Origin: Clostridium grantii DSM 8605
GTDB taxonomy: Bacteria; Bacillota; Clostridia; Clostridiales; Clostridiaceae
Length of the DNA: 64,000 nucleotides
Assembly: GCF_900129965.1 (NCBI RefSeq)
Contig: NZ_FQXM01000010.1
Span: forward strand, 62,001-126,000
Direction of reading: 5' to 3'
Shown: positions 26,316 to 35,513 of the stretch, piece by piece
Layout of the letters: each line of letters begins with the position of its first letter
Position numbering within the stretch: position 1 is the stretch's first letter
Notes under the pieces: model-generated
What the model was told of the DNA's origin: nothing
The model's database searches: none
What the model saw: the letters and a program-made list of their open reading frames with translations, nothing else
Made by a program: the position numbers and the translations under genes

Positions 26316-26370
26316 CAAAAAGAGACTTTTCCACTGAAAGATTGGTGAGAAAGTTTCTTTTTGAATTTTT
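26316..26370 (+). terminator. Intrinsic terminator after the sugar transporter
   Basis: A 15-base stem CAAAAAGAGACTTTT / GAAAGTTTCTTTTTG with two G-U pairs, an 18-base loop and a T-rich tail. The next gene starts 26 bases later, so it may be partial. Confidence 0.7.
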
Positions 26371-26395
26371 AACTTAAACTAAAGGATAGTAATTT

Positions 26396-26893
26396 ATGGA
26401 ATATTTAGAAATTTTAGAAATATTGAAGCAACAAGAAGAGGTTTTAAAATTTAAACATTTTACAAATGCAGATGCATGGGAATTAGGAAGTATCATTGTA
26501 GAAGAGGCCAGAAAAAATAATTTTCCTGCAGCTATAAGTATTAAATTAAATAATGGCTACACTGTTTTCCAATATGGATTTGATGGTACCGGACTAGACC
26601 ATAAAAATTGGATGGAAAGAAAAGAAAATACAGTGAAGGTAAAAGCAATGAGTTCTATGCGTGCTTATGCCACATTAAAGGTACAAAACATAACTCTTGC
26701 AGATTGGTTTTTAGACCCTATGGAATACTCTATATGTGGGGGAGCATTCCCAATCAACGTTGAAGGAATGGGAATAATTGGAACTATTATTGTGTCAGGC
26801 ATTTCTGTAGCAATGGATCATGATTTAATTATTGAGGGTTTGTGCCAATATTTAAAAGTTGATTATTTGAAAAGAATTAAAGAAGATTTTTAA
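26396..26893 (+). CDS. UPF0303 / haem-degrading-domain-like protein
   Basis: A 165-residue soluble protein of the UPF0303 family, which shares the 'haem-degrading' (PF03928-type) alpha/beta fold. Family stretches visible are WELGSIIVEEARKN, PAAISIKLNNGYTVFQYG, GTGLDHKNWMERKENTVK and a glycine-rich FPINVEGMGIIGTIIVSG. Members are often encoded beside sugar ABC transporters and catabolic genes, as here; the true activity is not settled and haem degradation should not be assumed. Confidence 0.82.
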   Translation: MEYLEILEILKQQEEVLKFKHFTNADAWELGSIIVEEARKNNFPAAISIKLNNGYTVFQYGFDGTGLDHKNWMERKENTVKVKAMSSMRAYATLKVQNITLADWFLDPMEYSICGGAFPINVEGMGIIGTIIVSGISVAMDHDLIIEGLCQYLKVDYLKRIKEDF

Positions 26894-26985
26894 TGTTTTT
26901 GGGTCGTAAATCTTTTGTCTAGTGTGATTTATGGTATGTAGGAGTTACTGACCATAAATTTATAAGCATGATAAAAATAGATATA

Positions 26986-27030
26986 AAAAAAATACCTTCA
27001 GTGTAAAAGCATAACTGTGGGTATTTTTTT
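26986..27030. terminator. Bidirectional terminator
   Basis: A-rich and T-rich arms around AAAAAAATACC and GGTATTTTTTT with CAG/CTG closing pairs inside. It lies between the convergent genes ending at 26893 (+) and 27036 (-). Confidence 0.75.
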
Positions 27031-27035
27031 ACTAG

Positions 27036-28106
27036 TTAGAAACAAATTTTATTTCTGCCACTTCTTTTCGCTTCATACAATTTGATATCGGCAACTTCTT
27101 TTAAATTTTTTGTATTATCAACAGTGTCAGGATACATTGCAACTCCTATAGAAACTGTTATTTGTAAGTGTTTATTCTTCGGGATTGAGAAAAGATGTTT
27201 TTCCATATTTATTCTTATGCGCTCAGATATGGCAAGAATTTCATTCATGGGTAAATCTTTTATAATTACTGTAAATTCTTCTCCGCCAATCCTAGAAACA
27301 AAATAATTTTCTTCACAGGATTTAAGTAACACAAGACTCATCTCTTTTAAAACTTCATCTCCTGCAACATGACCATAGGTATCATTTATATTTTTAAAGT
27401 GATCTATATCTAAAATCAATAGGGATACTCTTTTTTCATTAGAAACGATATTTTGAAGACTATTATAAGCAAGGTCAAACTGCCGAGTATTATTTAATCC
27501 AGTTAAGAAATCTTTTGAAGATTCCTTTTTAAGATTTTGAAATAGGTTGTATACCTTTGTAAAATATTGAATTAAGTAGTATATAGTTATTGTAACTATT
27601 ATTGAGATTACCCAATAAATTAAAAGAATACTCAATAAATTGCGAGTGTTATCATATATTACACTAATAATAATACTATAGATGGTTAAGCTATAGACGG
27701 TCATAGTAATCCATTTAAGTTTAAAATTTATATTAAATTTCGATATAAGCCCTAATCCCACACTAACTGTAAATATTCCTATTGAAGCAATAGTGGATGT
27801 AAGAGTAACACCTAAGTATATGAGTCGAAAAACTGCAGAAAGCAAACCAGCAATTATTGTAGGGACAAAACCACCAAATATTGCTAGTAATATCTGCGTT
27901 ATATGTCTAGAATCCATCACTACTTTTGGAGTAATGTGTATGCTAAACTCAATTAATATAATCGTTGTAAATCCACCCAGAATTCCTAATAAAATCTTTG
28001 TTTTAAGGTTAAAAATGATACTATTTTTTTTGTTAGTAATTATTTGACTTGATATAGATAATATTGTTATAAGTATGCATGCATTTGTAAATAAATCTTT
28101 CCACAT
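27036..28106 (-). CDS. Diguanylate cyclase with 5TMR-LYT sensor
   Basis: Makes c-di-GMP in response to a membrane signal. The first ~185 residues form five to six helices with the LytS/YhcK-type 5TM receptor pattern (SRHITQILLAIFGGFVPTIIAG and LLSAVFRLIYLG). After a short linker, residues about 195-355 are a GGDEF domain: DFLTGLNNTRQFD, ILDIDHFKNINDTYGHVAGDEVLKE, the active GGEEF in RIGGEEFTVI, and VSIGVAMYPD. No RxxD inhibitory site is evident five residues before GGEEF. Monocistronic. Confidence 0.92.
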   Translation of the reverse strand: MWKDLFTNACILITILSISSQIITNKKNSIIFNLKTKILLGILGGFTTIILIEFSIHITPKVVMDSRHITQILLAIFGGFVPTIIAGLLSAVFRLIYLGVTLTSTIASIGIFTVSVGLGLISKFNINFKLKWITMTVYSLTIYSIIISVIYDNTRNLLSILLIYWVISIIVTITIYYLIQYFTKVYNLFQNLKKESSKDFLTGLNNTRQFDLAYNSLQNIVSNEKRVSLLILDIDHFKNINDTYGHVAGDEVLKEMSLVLLKSCEENYFVSRIGGEEFTVIIKDLPMNEILAISERIRINMEKHLFSIPKNKHLQITVSIGVAMYPDTVDNTKNLKEVADIKLYEAKRSGRNKICF

Positions 28107-28481
28107 TTGAAACTCCTATCGATATAAAAAATTCATATGAATATAATATTTCAAAATTTAGTATAACATATTTTTAATAATATCGATAATTTTAGTTTTT
28201 AATAATTGAAGAATGAGGTTACATTTATTCATATGAAAGATGCAAATTTAGCAGAGTCCACAGAATAATATAAGGGAAAAAAGAGTTATATCTTGAAAAA
28301 GCTACAACAAGCATATTTGTTGTAGCTTTTTCATGGTTAAAAAATAAAAAATGTAAGCATATTTATTGGCTATTATAAAATATAAATAAGATAGGTCTAA
28401 TTTTCTATTAAAGAAACTAAAACATAATGATTAAGGGAAGGTGGATGGTTTACAATTTATAAATTTTCATAATTCAAAGGG
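28107..28481. other. Intergenic region with promoter space for two genes
   Basis: About 375 AT-rich bases between divergent genes. Apart from the terminator at 28294-28333 nothing coding or conserved was seen; 28140-28260 should hold the minus-strand promoter of the cyclase gene. Confidence 0.4.
28294..28333 (+). terminator. Perfect 17-base hairpin, terminator-like
   Basis: TGAAAAAGCTACAACAA / TTGTTGTAGCTTTTTCA with a six-base loop and A and T runs at the stem base. It faces no obvious upstream + gene, so it may end a small RNA or insulate the two divergent units. Confidence 0.65.
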
Positions 28482-29897
28482 GTGGAGATTACGGAAAATA
28501 AAATAGTAAACTCAATTAAAGAGATAATAAAAGATCATAAGAAAATTTTTACAGGGATTTTAATTTCTATTTGTGTGATACTCGGTATATATTTTGGACT
28601 GGCAATATATTTTATAAACCATTTTTATTTCGGGACTACAATAAATTGTATAAATGTTTCAGGTAAAAGTGTCAGTACAGTAAATAAAATAATGGACGCA
28701 GAACTTGGCAAGTATGAATTAAATTTAAAAGAACGTGGTGGTAAAAATGAACAAATTAAAGCTGCTGAAATTGACTTGAGATATGATTCGGGTGAAGGCT
28801 TTGAAGATTCTAAAGAAAAACAGAATCATTTTAAATGGGTTTTGGGAATTTTTAATAAAGAAAATACTGAGTTGGTAGAGAAAGTTAAATTTAATAATAA
28901 ACTATTAAATGATACAGTGGATAAACTAGCTTGTTTTGATAGCAATAAAGTGATTGAGCCTAAAAACCCTAGTTTCAAATATACTAATAAGGGCTATATG
29001 ATTGTTAGTGAAATAAATGGGAATAAGGTGGATAAATATATTTTAAATAAGTATTTGATAGATGCAATACTCAATAAGAAAACTTCTATAGATTTAGAAT
29101 CAATCAAGTGTTATGTAAAACCTGAATATACTTCAAGTTCTCAAAAGGTGATAGATACTAAAAACTTGATTAATAAATATGTTTCATCAAAAATTACTTA
29201 TACTTTTGGAAATAATGAAGAGATTTTAGATGGGGCAATAATAAATAAATGGATTATAGTTGATGAAAATATGAAAGTGAATTTAGATGAAAAGAAAATT
29301 CAAGAATATACAGAAACTATTGCAGGAAAGTATAATACGGTTGGTGCAACAAGAAATTTTGTTACATCATCAGGAAATGAAATAAAAATATCGGGAGGCG
29401 ATTATGGATGGACTATTGATAAAGTTAAAGAAGCACAAGCTTTAATTGAATCAATAAAAGTAGGGGAAGTTATAACTAAAGAGCCTATCTATACTCAGAC
29501 AGCATTATGTCGAGACACCAATGATATTGGTAGCACATATGTAGAAATAAATCTTGCCAGTCAGTATTTATGGTTTTATAAAAATGGTTCTTTAATATCA
29601 GAAGGTCCTGTTGTAACAGGGAGTGTGAGTTCTAAACATACTACGCCACAAGGTATTTATATATTAAAATATAAACAAAAAAACGTTGTATTAAAAGGTG
29701 CAGATTATGCAGCACCGGTTACCTTTTGGATGCCTTTTAATGGAGGAATTGGAATTCATGATGCCAGTTGGAGAAGTTCTTTTGGTGGAACAATATATAA
29801 AACAAGTGGTTCCCATGGGTGTATAAATTCGCCATACTATTTAGCTAAGGAACTGTTTAATAATATAGAGTCTGGTATTCCAGTTATTTGTTATTAA
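28482..29897 (+). CDS. L,D-transpeptidase (YkuD) with N-terminal membrane anchor
   Basis: Cell-wall enzyme that makes 3-3 peptidoglycan cross-links on the outer face of the membrane. The ~470-residue protein has one membrane helix (about residues 18-42), one or two peptidoglycan-binding-like (PG_binding_4) domains, and a C-terminal YkuD domain with the active-site motif IGIHDASW...SGSHGCINSP containing the catalytic Cys. Start is uncertain: GTG 28482 overlaps the AAAGGGG ribosome site, whereas an ATT at 28488 is ideally spaced from it. A terminator follows. Confidence 0.9.
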   Translation: MEITENKIVNSIKEIIKDHKKIFTGILISICVILGIYFGLAIYFINHFYFGTTINCINVSGKSVSTVNKIMDAELGKYELNLKERGGKNEQIKAAEIDLRYDSGEGFEDSKEKQNHFKWVLGIFNKENTELVEKVKFNNKLLNDTVDKLACFDSNKVIEPKNPSFKYTNKGYMIVSEINGNKVDKYILNKYLIDAILNKKTSIDLESIKCYVKPEYTSSSQKVIDTKNLINKYVSSKITYTFGNNEEILDGAIINKWIIVDENMKVNLDEKKIQEYTETIAGKYNTVGATRNFVTSSGNEIKISGGDYGWTIDKVKEAQALIESIKVGEVITKEPIYTQTALCRDTNDIGSTYVEINLASQYLWFYKNGSLISEGPVVTGSVSSKHTTPQGIYILKYKQKNVVLKGADYAAPVTFWMPFNGGIGIHDASWRSSFGGTIYKTSGSHGCINSPYYLAKELFNNIESGIPVICY

Positions 29898-29920
29898 TAA
29901 TCTAAAAATAATTTGTAAAT

Positions 29921-29958
29921 TTAAGCCCACAATTTTTTACTGTGGGCTTAAAAGTTTT
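29921..29958 (+). terminator. Intrinsic terminator after the L,D-transpeptidase
   Basis: TTAAGCCCACA / TGTGGGCTTAA, 11-base perfect stem, nine-base loop, tail AAAGTTTTTT. Confidence 0.88.
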
Positions 29959-30263
29959 TTATATGGGACGGCAGTAGGTAAAATTCCTATTATCTAAATA
30001 TTAAAGTGAAAAGTAGTATGATTATTTTAATATAAACCAAATTTATATTAAAAAATTATTGAGAATACATGGAAAACGCATTGTAATACTTGGATAAGTT
30101 TCTAATCTGGTATATAATTATATAAAGAATTTATTTTCAATAACAAGTGTGTATCTTTGAATAAGCTATATAGAAAGAATAAATTTATGGTAACGTTGTC
30201 ACAAATTATTGTAATTTTAAACAAGAATTAGAATGATTAGCAAAAGAATACGGAGGGATATAC
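29959..30263. other. Leader region of the chemoreceptor gene
   Basis: About 300 AT-rich bases with no ORF. No flagellar sigma (TAAA-N15-GCCGATAA) promoter could be recognised, and no known riboswitch core was seen. The chemoreceptor ribosome site CGGAGGGA is at 30251-30258. Confidence 0.35.
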
Positions 30264-31955
30264 ATGAAACATTTTAGAAACCTAAAGATCAAAACAAAAT
30301 TGATAAGTAGTTATTTATTAATTGCTTTTATGGGAACCATTATTGGAGGAGTAGGCCTTTTAGCTATAACAAATACTAATAAAAAAATGGATGAAATTAC
30401 AAAAGTAAGCTTTCCAGCAACAACAGCTTTATTAGCAATAGCAGAAGCTCAAGCATCTATGAATTCTGTAGAAAAAGCTTTGTTATCAGATAAAGTTACT
30501 GGATATATAAGGGATAACCAATATACCAATTTTGATTTAAAACTTAAGGAAGCAGAGGAGTCATTGGATATTTACGGAGAATTACCGAAAACCAAAAATG
30601 AAGAATACGAGTGGGATAAGTTTCTTGTTGCTTGGGAGGAGTGGAGAGAAGACGTAGATAAAATAATTGCATTAGCAAAAGAATATGATCAGCTTTCTAT
30701 AGCAGATTTTGAAGCAAGAAAAAGTAAACTAGAGCTAATGGCTAGAATATCGTCAGACACAAACATGTTGTCATATATAAAAGTGTCATCATCATTAAAA
30801 AGATTAATTGTTATGAATAATGTGACTGTTGCTAATACGAATTTAGAAGTAAATTCAACTTCTAGGCTTTCTATAATTATTTTGATTGTTACTATTATTG
30901 TGGGATTTTCACTATCTATTGTTTTAGCTTTTTTTATAGCTAGAGTTATTAATAAACCAATAAAAAAAGTATTAAAAGCTGCAGATAAAATAGCTCAAGG
31001 AGAGCTTGATGTACATTTAGATGTAAATTCAAAAGATGAAATTGGAGAAATGGCAAAAACATTTCAACTGATGGTAAATAATTTAAATGAAACAATGACA
31101 GACATCAATTTCGTATCTGAACAAGTAGCAGATAAAGCCAATCAGTTATCTAATTCTAGTTCGTTTTTAGCACAAGGGGCTACGGAACAAGCAAGCTCAA
31201 TTGAACAATTAACTACTTCTATTGAAGAAATATCTGCACAGATTAAAAATAATGCTTTAAATACTTCTAAAGCAAAGAACATAACTAATAAAGTTCAGGA
31301 TAACGTAAGTAAAGGAAATATTGAAATGCAAAAATTGCTAGTAGCCATTGATGAAATAACTATTTCCTCTAATAATATTTCTAAAATTATTAAGGTTATA
31401 GATGGAATTGCATTTCAAACTAATATTTTAGCTTTAAATGCAGCAGTAGAAGCTGCTAGGGCAGGGCAACATGGTAAAGGGTTTGCAGTTGTTGCGGAGG
31501 AAGTTAGAAATTTGGCAGTGAGGTCATCTAATGCGGCGAAAGAAACAGCTAGTTTAATTGAAAATTCATTGAATAATGTAAAATATGGAATAAAAACAGC
31601 CAATATTACAGCTGAAGCCTTGAATGAAATTGTAGATGGAAGTAAAGAGGTAGATAAATTGATTGGGGGAATAGCAATAGCATCTAATGAGCAATCTATT
31701 GCCATTAACCAAGTTAATCAAGGAATAATGCAAATTACAAATGTTGTTCAAGCTATTTCAGCTACTGCTGAAGAAACGGCTGCTTCAAGTGAAGAACTTT
31801 CCAGTCAATCTGTTACATTAAAAGAAAAAGTAAGTACGTTTAAATTAAAGAGCATTACTGAAAGTTTATCTAACTTTGATATAGAAAATGAAAGCACTTT
31901 AGAAGAACAAGAAATCTTAAGCGAAGAAAAACTATTGATAGAGTGTGAAGAATAA
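30264..31955 (+). CDS. Methyl-accepting chemotaxis protein
   Basis: Membrane receptor signalling to CheA. The 563-residue protein has a first helix at about residues 13-33, a mostly helical extracellular four-helix-bundle sensor (4HB_MCP type, to about 205), a second helix (SIIILIVTIIVGFSLSIVLAF), HAMP, then a long coiled-coil signalling domain with the invariant tip IDGIAFQTNILALNAAVEAA. A C-terminal acidic tail without a CheR-binding pentapeptide ends the protein. It is monocistronic and no other chemotaxis gene is in the window. Confidence 0.95.
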   Translation: MKHFRNLKIKTKLISSYLLIAFMGTIIGGVGLLAITNTNKKMDEITKVSFPATTALLAIAEAQASMNSVEKALLSDKVTGYIRDNQYTNFDLKLKEAEESLDIYGELPKTKNEEYEWDKFLVAWEEWREDVDKIIALAKEYDQLSIADFEARKSKLELMARISSDTNMLSYIKVSSSLKRLIVMNNVTVANTNLEVNSTSRLSIIILIVTIIVGFSLSIVLAFFIARVINKPIKKVLKAADKIAQGELDVHLDVNSKDEIGEMAKTFQLMVNNLNETMTDINFVSEQVADKANQLSNSSSFLAQGATEQASSIEQLTTSIEEISAQIKNNALNTSKAKNITNKVQDNVSKGNIEMQKLLVAIDEITISSNNISKIIKVIDGIAFQTNILALNAAVEAARAGQHGKGFAVVAEEVRNLAVRSSNAAKETASLIENSLNNVKYGIKTANITAEALNEIVDGSKEVDKLIGGIAIASNEQSIAINQVNQGIMQITNVVQAISATAEETAASSEELSSQSVTLKEKVSTFKLKSITESLSNFDIENESTLEEQEILSEEKLLIECEE

Positions 31956-31990
31956 ATTTTTAATATAATTACAATATAGTTAAATAAAAT

Positions 31991-32030
31991 AAACCACTGA
32001 TTCCAAAATAGGATTAAGTGGTTTGTTTGT
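31991..32030. terminator. Terminator between convergent genes
   Basis: AAACCACT / AGTGGTTT stem with a 17-base partly paired loop and a T-rich tail (GTTTGTT). It separates the chemoreceptor gene from the convergent GGDEF-EAL gene. Confidence 0.7.
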
Positions 32031-32050
32031 TATAAAAAATTATGGATAAG

Positions 32051-34510
32051 CTATTTTTGAGCCATGAGCAGATTTTGTATTTTAGCTAAAGGCATGGGTT
32101 TATAAAAATAATAGCCTTGAATTTCAGCACATCCTAATATATTTAAGAATTCTAATTGTTCTTTAGTTTCAACGCCTTCTGCAATGATATTGAAATTTAG
32201 TTTTTTGATTAATTTAACTATTGCAGATATGATTTCTTCATCATTTTCGTTGATTCCAATCTGAGATACAAATTCTCTTGCAATTTTAACTTTATCTAAA
32301 GGTAAATCTCTTAAATATTTAAGTGAAGAATAATCTGTTCCAAAATCATCCATAGATAAGCGGATTCCTAACTTTTTTATTTCAAATAAAGTAGATATTA
32401 TGTAATTTAAATTTTTTATAAGAACACTTTCAGTTATCTCTAATTCAATATTATTTGCACTTACTCCTGTTTCACGGACAATGGTATCTACTGTATGGAT
32501 AAATGAAGTATTATTCAATTGAACAACAGAAATATTTATAGCCATAGTTATATTATAGCCTAAGTCATGCCATTTTTTACTTTGTGTACAGGCTGTTCTT
32601 AAAATATAATCCCCTATTTTCTGGATTAAGCCAGTTTTTTCAGCTATTGGTATAAATTTAACAGCACTAACAAAACCATATTTTTTGTGATTCCATCTAG
32701 CTAAAGCTTCCACACCTACAATACGATTGGTACATTGATTAATTTGGGGTTGATAATATACTTCAATTTCATTTAATTCTAAGGCTTGATACAAGTTATT
32801 TGTGAGGTCTATTTCTTCTAAAACTTGATTTTTAATGTAATCATCACAAAATTTATATATACTTTTACCTTCATCCTTAGCTTTATATAGTGCAATATCA
32901 GCATTTTTCATAAGAGTCTCAATATCATCACCATCATCAGGATATATAGCGACCCCTACACTAGTGGTAAGGTACAATTTTTCTTTATTTAAGTAAAAAG
33001 GTGGGTCAAAACATTTTCTTATTAATTCAACATTTTCTTTAAAGGAATATTTGATATTTGAAATATCAAATAAAACTAAAAATTCATCTCCGCCAGTTCT
33101 AGCAAGCATTTTTAAGTTCATTAATTCAGATTTCATTCTAATGGAAATTTCCTTAAGAATATTATCTCCACTAGTATGACCAAAAGTATCATTGATATTT
33201 TTGAAGGAATCAATATCCAAAATAGCTAGAGCAAAATACTGTGTATGATTTGATTCCTGTATTGTTTTTTCAAGTGTTTTATTAAATAATCTTCTATTAG
33301 GAAGATTTGTTAATTCATCATGTTCATATAAATACTTTATATCAGCTTCTATTTTAACTCTGTTTACTATTTCAACAGTTAATTCTTGATTAATGGTATT
33401 TAGTTCACGAGTTCTATTTAGCACTCTAGTTTCTAATTGAGAGTTCATATTTAATAGTTCATTTTGCATTTTCTTTATTTTCGAAAGTTCTTGGAATATA
33501 ACAACAGTACTTAATTTTTCTTTGAAATCATCCAATAAAATGGTTGAAGATAAAAGAATAGGGGTTTTTTCACCTTTATTTGAGGTAATAACAGTTTCAT
33601 AGCTACTAAAATTATTTGAAGTGAATATTTGTAGGTCTTCAGGGAAAATAAGATTAATATTTTCACCTTTTATCTCATTTAGTGAATAACCAAGTAAATT
33701 TTCAGCACCTTTATTAATATCTTCAATTTTATTTTCATTATTTAGAACGATTAAGCCCTCATTCATTAAATTGATTACTTCTAAAGCAATATGTTTAGGA
33801 TTTAAATTCATCAATCTATATTTATTAATTGTATATGACATAGCAGTAATTGGAATTAAAAGTATTATTACACTATAAGGGTCTATAGAAGTAGTTGATG
33901 ATTTTATTAAGAAATTATCTGCTATAATACTGCAAAAGGTTGCAACAATCATTGAAATTAGAATTATTGTTGATTGAACTTTTTCTCTTTTTACTTTACT
34001 GCTTATTCTCCAAAGAAAAAGTAAAGCAAACATAAATGCAATATTATAGATAAAATAAATATAATAATAAGTATTATAAAGAAAACCTCTGCCAGTGTTC
34101 ATCATAAAAAATTTACCTATAGCAGCATTTGCAAAATCTTCTCTAGGGATAGGTAAGAAACAATATAAATATATGCCCAACATTGAAGGCAAGCAAAATA
34201 GAATTTTTCTCCATATGCCAGATATTAGTGCTTCATTTTTAGTTAAAATGAATGTGAAATATAGTAAATAACCGATGGATATAATATTAAAAAAGGCAAT
34301 AAAGAGAGCTAATAAAGGACTAATATTATTACTATTATTACTAGAGGTACTCAGAATATGCAAAGCTTCTAATAATGACCATGAAGAAAGGTTTATATAT
34401 ACTATAAAAAAAGTTTTATTAATTTTTTGGGAATCTTTTTTATAAATGATAAAACCATTATAAAGATAGAAATAACTAATTATTAAATATAGTATAATTA
34501 ACAGCAACAT
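32051..34510 (-). CDS. Membrane GGDEF-EAL protein with 7TM and PAS domains
   Basis: Candidate dual c-di-GMP enzyme. ATG at 34510 is used because GGAGGA sits five bases upstream; an in-frame TTG at 34525 contains no such support. The 819-residue protein has an N-terminal seven-helix sensor of histidine-kinase type (to about 225), a PAS domain (GLIVLNNENKIEDINKGAENLLGYS), a coiled-coil linker, GGDEF with intact GGDEF in RTGGDEFLVLF, and EAL with EALARW, the catalytic NISVVQLN and DDFGTDYSSL motifs and AEGVET. Both catalytic halves look active. Monocistronic. Confidence 0.93.
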   Translation of the reverse strand: MLLLIILYLIISYFYLYNGFIIYKKDSQKINKTFFIVYINLSSWSLLEALHILSTSSNNSNNISPLLALFIAFFNIISIGYLLYFTFILTKNEALISGIWRKILFCLPSMLGIYLYCFLPIPREDFANAAIGKFFMMNTGRGFLYNTYYYIYFIYNIAFMFALLFLWRISSKVKREKVQSTIILISMIVATFCSIIADNFLIKSSTTSIDPYSVIILLIPITAMSYTINKYRLMNLNPKHIALEVINLMNEGLIVLNNENKIEDINKGAENLLGYSLNEIKGENINLIFPEDLQIFTSNNFSSYETVITSNKGEKTPILLSSTILLDDFKEKLSTVVIFQELSKIKKMQNELLNMNSQLETRVLNRTRELNTINQELTVEIVNRVKIEADIKYLYEHDELTNLPNRRLFNKTLEKTIQESNHTQYFALAILDIDSFKNINDTFGHTSGDNILKEISIRMKSELMNLKMLARTGGDEFLVLFDISNIKYSFKENVELIRKCFDPPFYLNKEKLYLTTSVGVAIYPDDGDDIETLMKNADIALYKAKDEGKSIYKFCDDYIKNQVLEEIDLTNNLYQALELNEIEVYYQPQINQCTNRIVGVEALARWNHKKYGFVSAVKFIPIAEKTGLIQKIGDYILRTACTQSKKWHDLGYNITMAINISVVQLNNTSFIHTVDTIVRETGVSANNIELEITESVLIKNLNYIISTLFEIKKLGIRLSMDDFGTDYSSLKYLRDLPLDKVKIAREFVSQIGINENDEEIISAIVKLIKKLNFNIIAEGVETKEQLEFLNILGCAEIQGYYFYKPMPLAKIQNLLMAQK

Positions 34511-34602
34511 TAAAATCCTCCACAAACAACTATTTTATATAGTATAATTTATTAAATTATATCATAATATAGCTTAATATTGAAAAAAATTGTAATAAAT
34601 TC

Positions 34603-34770
34603 TTGTTTATTTTAATAAGTGGGGAGGCAGCAATTTTAACTAACGATACATTAGTTATTCAAGGCGAAGGTATATTAATGGTTATCGGAAACAACAATGA
34701 AGGTATTTCAAGTGATGATGATATTATAATTAACAGTGGAATAATTAAAATTACAGCTAAAGACGAAAGA
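34603..34770 (+). pseudogene. Fragment of a DUF4353 carbohydrate-binding-domain protein
   Basis: The frame reads TNDTLVIQGEGILMVIGNNNEGISSDDDIIINSGIIKITAKDE, split here only by eye; it matches the repeating pattern of DUF4353 proteins (L.I.G.GTL.V..N..NGI.S.DDL.I..G.I.I.A.DD). Only about 55 codons remain, with no start and a frame that runs into a terminator. These proteins are usually encoded with VTC-domain and DUF4956 genes, which lie immediately downstream on the other strand, so this is the wreck of their usual partner. Confidence 0.6.
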
Positions 34771-34802
34771 ATCACTTTAAAATTCAAAGTGATTCTTTTA
34801 AT
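34766..34802. terminator. Bidirectional terminator
   Basis: A 13-base perfect stem AAAGAATCACTTT / AAAGTGATTCTTT with a seven-base loop, then TTAATAT. It ends the minus operon finishing at 34824 and the relic on the + strand. Confidence 0.75.
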
Positions 34803-34823
34803 ATATGTTTTAGTTAAAACTAA

Positions 34824-35513
34824 TTAGCACCCATAAGAAGATTGATCCGGAGTTAAGGATAAGGAAATATCTAAGTTACTATTCCTACTTCTAAGTTCAT
34901 CAATAAAGGCTTTTGTACTTATTGAATCTAATAATTGAATATCATAAGTTAATTGATATAAGCTTCCTAAAGCAGTTGTTTTAACCTGTTTTAAATTATA
35001 TTGAACAGCATAGTCTTTAAAGATGTCATCAAATGCTTGTTCATAATCTAAGTTTTCAGGTACTGTAACACGTAATTGTTTTGTTACAGATTTTTTTGTT
35101 CCAAAGTCAGCTTTATTTAAAAGAAACATAACGGAACACAGAATAATTGCAAATAGAATAGCGTAAGAGTAGACTCCAATACCGGTTGCAAGGCCAGCGG
35201 CCAAAGCAAATAATACAAAAGCAATATCTTTAGGTTCACCAGGGGCACTTCTAAAACGGATAATAGAAAAAGCTCCTGCTAAGCTGAAAGCTCTTGCTAC
35301 ATCACTTCCTATTAAAAGGATGATGATAGCAATAACTGCCGGTAGTAAAACTATTGTAAGGGCAAAATTTTGAGAATAAGCTTTATTTGCATAAGTCTTC
35401 ATATAAGTAAAGCTGATTATTATTCCAACGGAAATTGCAACTAAGATCATTATAATTACGTTAATTAAAGATATTGAGGTACCAGTTGATGTGCTAAGTA
35501 TTGATTCGAACAT
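34824..35513 (-). CDS. DUF4956 family membrane protein
   Basis: A 229-residue inner-membrane protein with four helices in the first ~125 residues and a soluble C-terminal domain of about 90 residues. SLAGAFSIIRFRSAPGEPKDIAFVLFALAAGLATG, here quoted in part as FRSAPGEPKDIAF, is the family hallmark. Function is not established; members are consistently encoded with VTC-domain polyphosphate polymerases, as here, where the genes overlap by 49 bases. Confidence 0.88.
   Translation of the reverse strand: MFESILSTSTGTSISLINVIIMILVAISVGIIISFTYMKTYANKAYSQNFALTIVLLPAVIAIIILLIGSDVARAFSLAGAFSIIRFRSAPGEPKDIAFVLFALAAGLATGIGVYSYAILFAIILCSVMFLLNKADFGTKKSVTKQLRVTVPENLDYEQAFDDIFKDYAVQYNLKQVKTTALGSLYQLTYDIQLLDSISTKAFIDELRSRNSNLDISLSLTPDQSSYGC

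Noticed and set aside
26396..26893. Haem oxygenase-like activity
   Set aside because: The family name comes from a distant relative; no haem ligands or haem genes are visible here.
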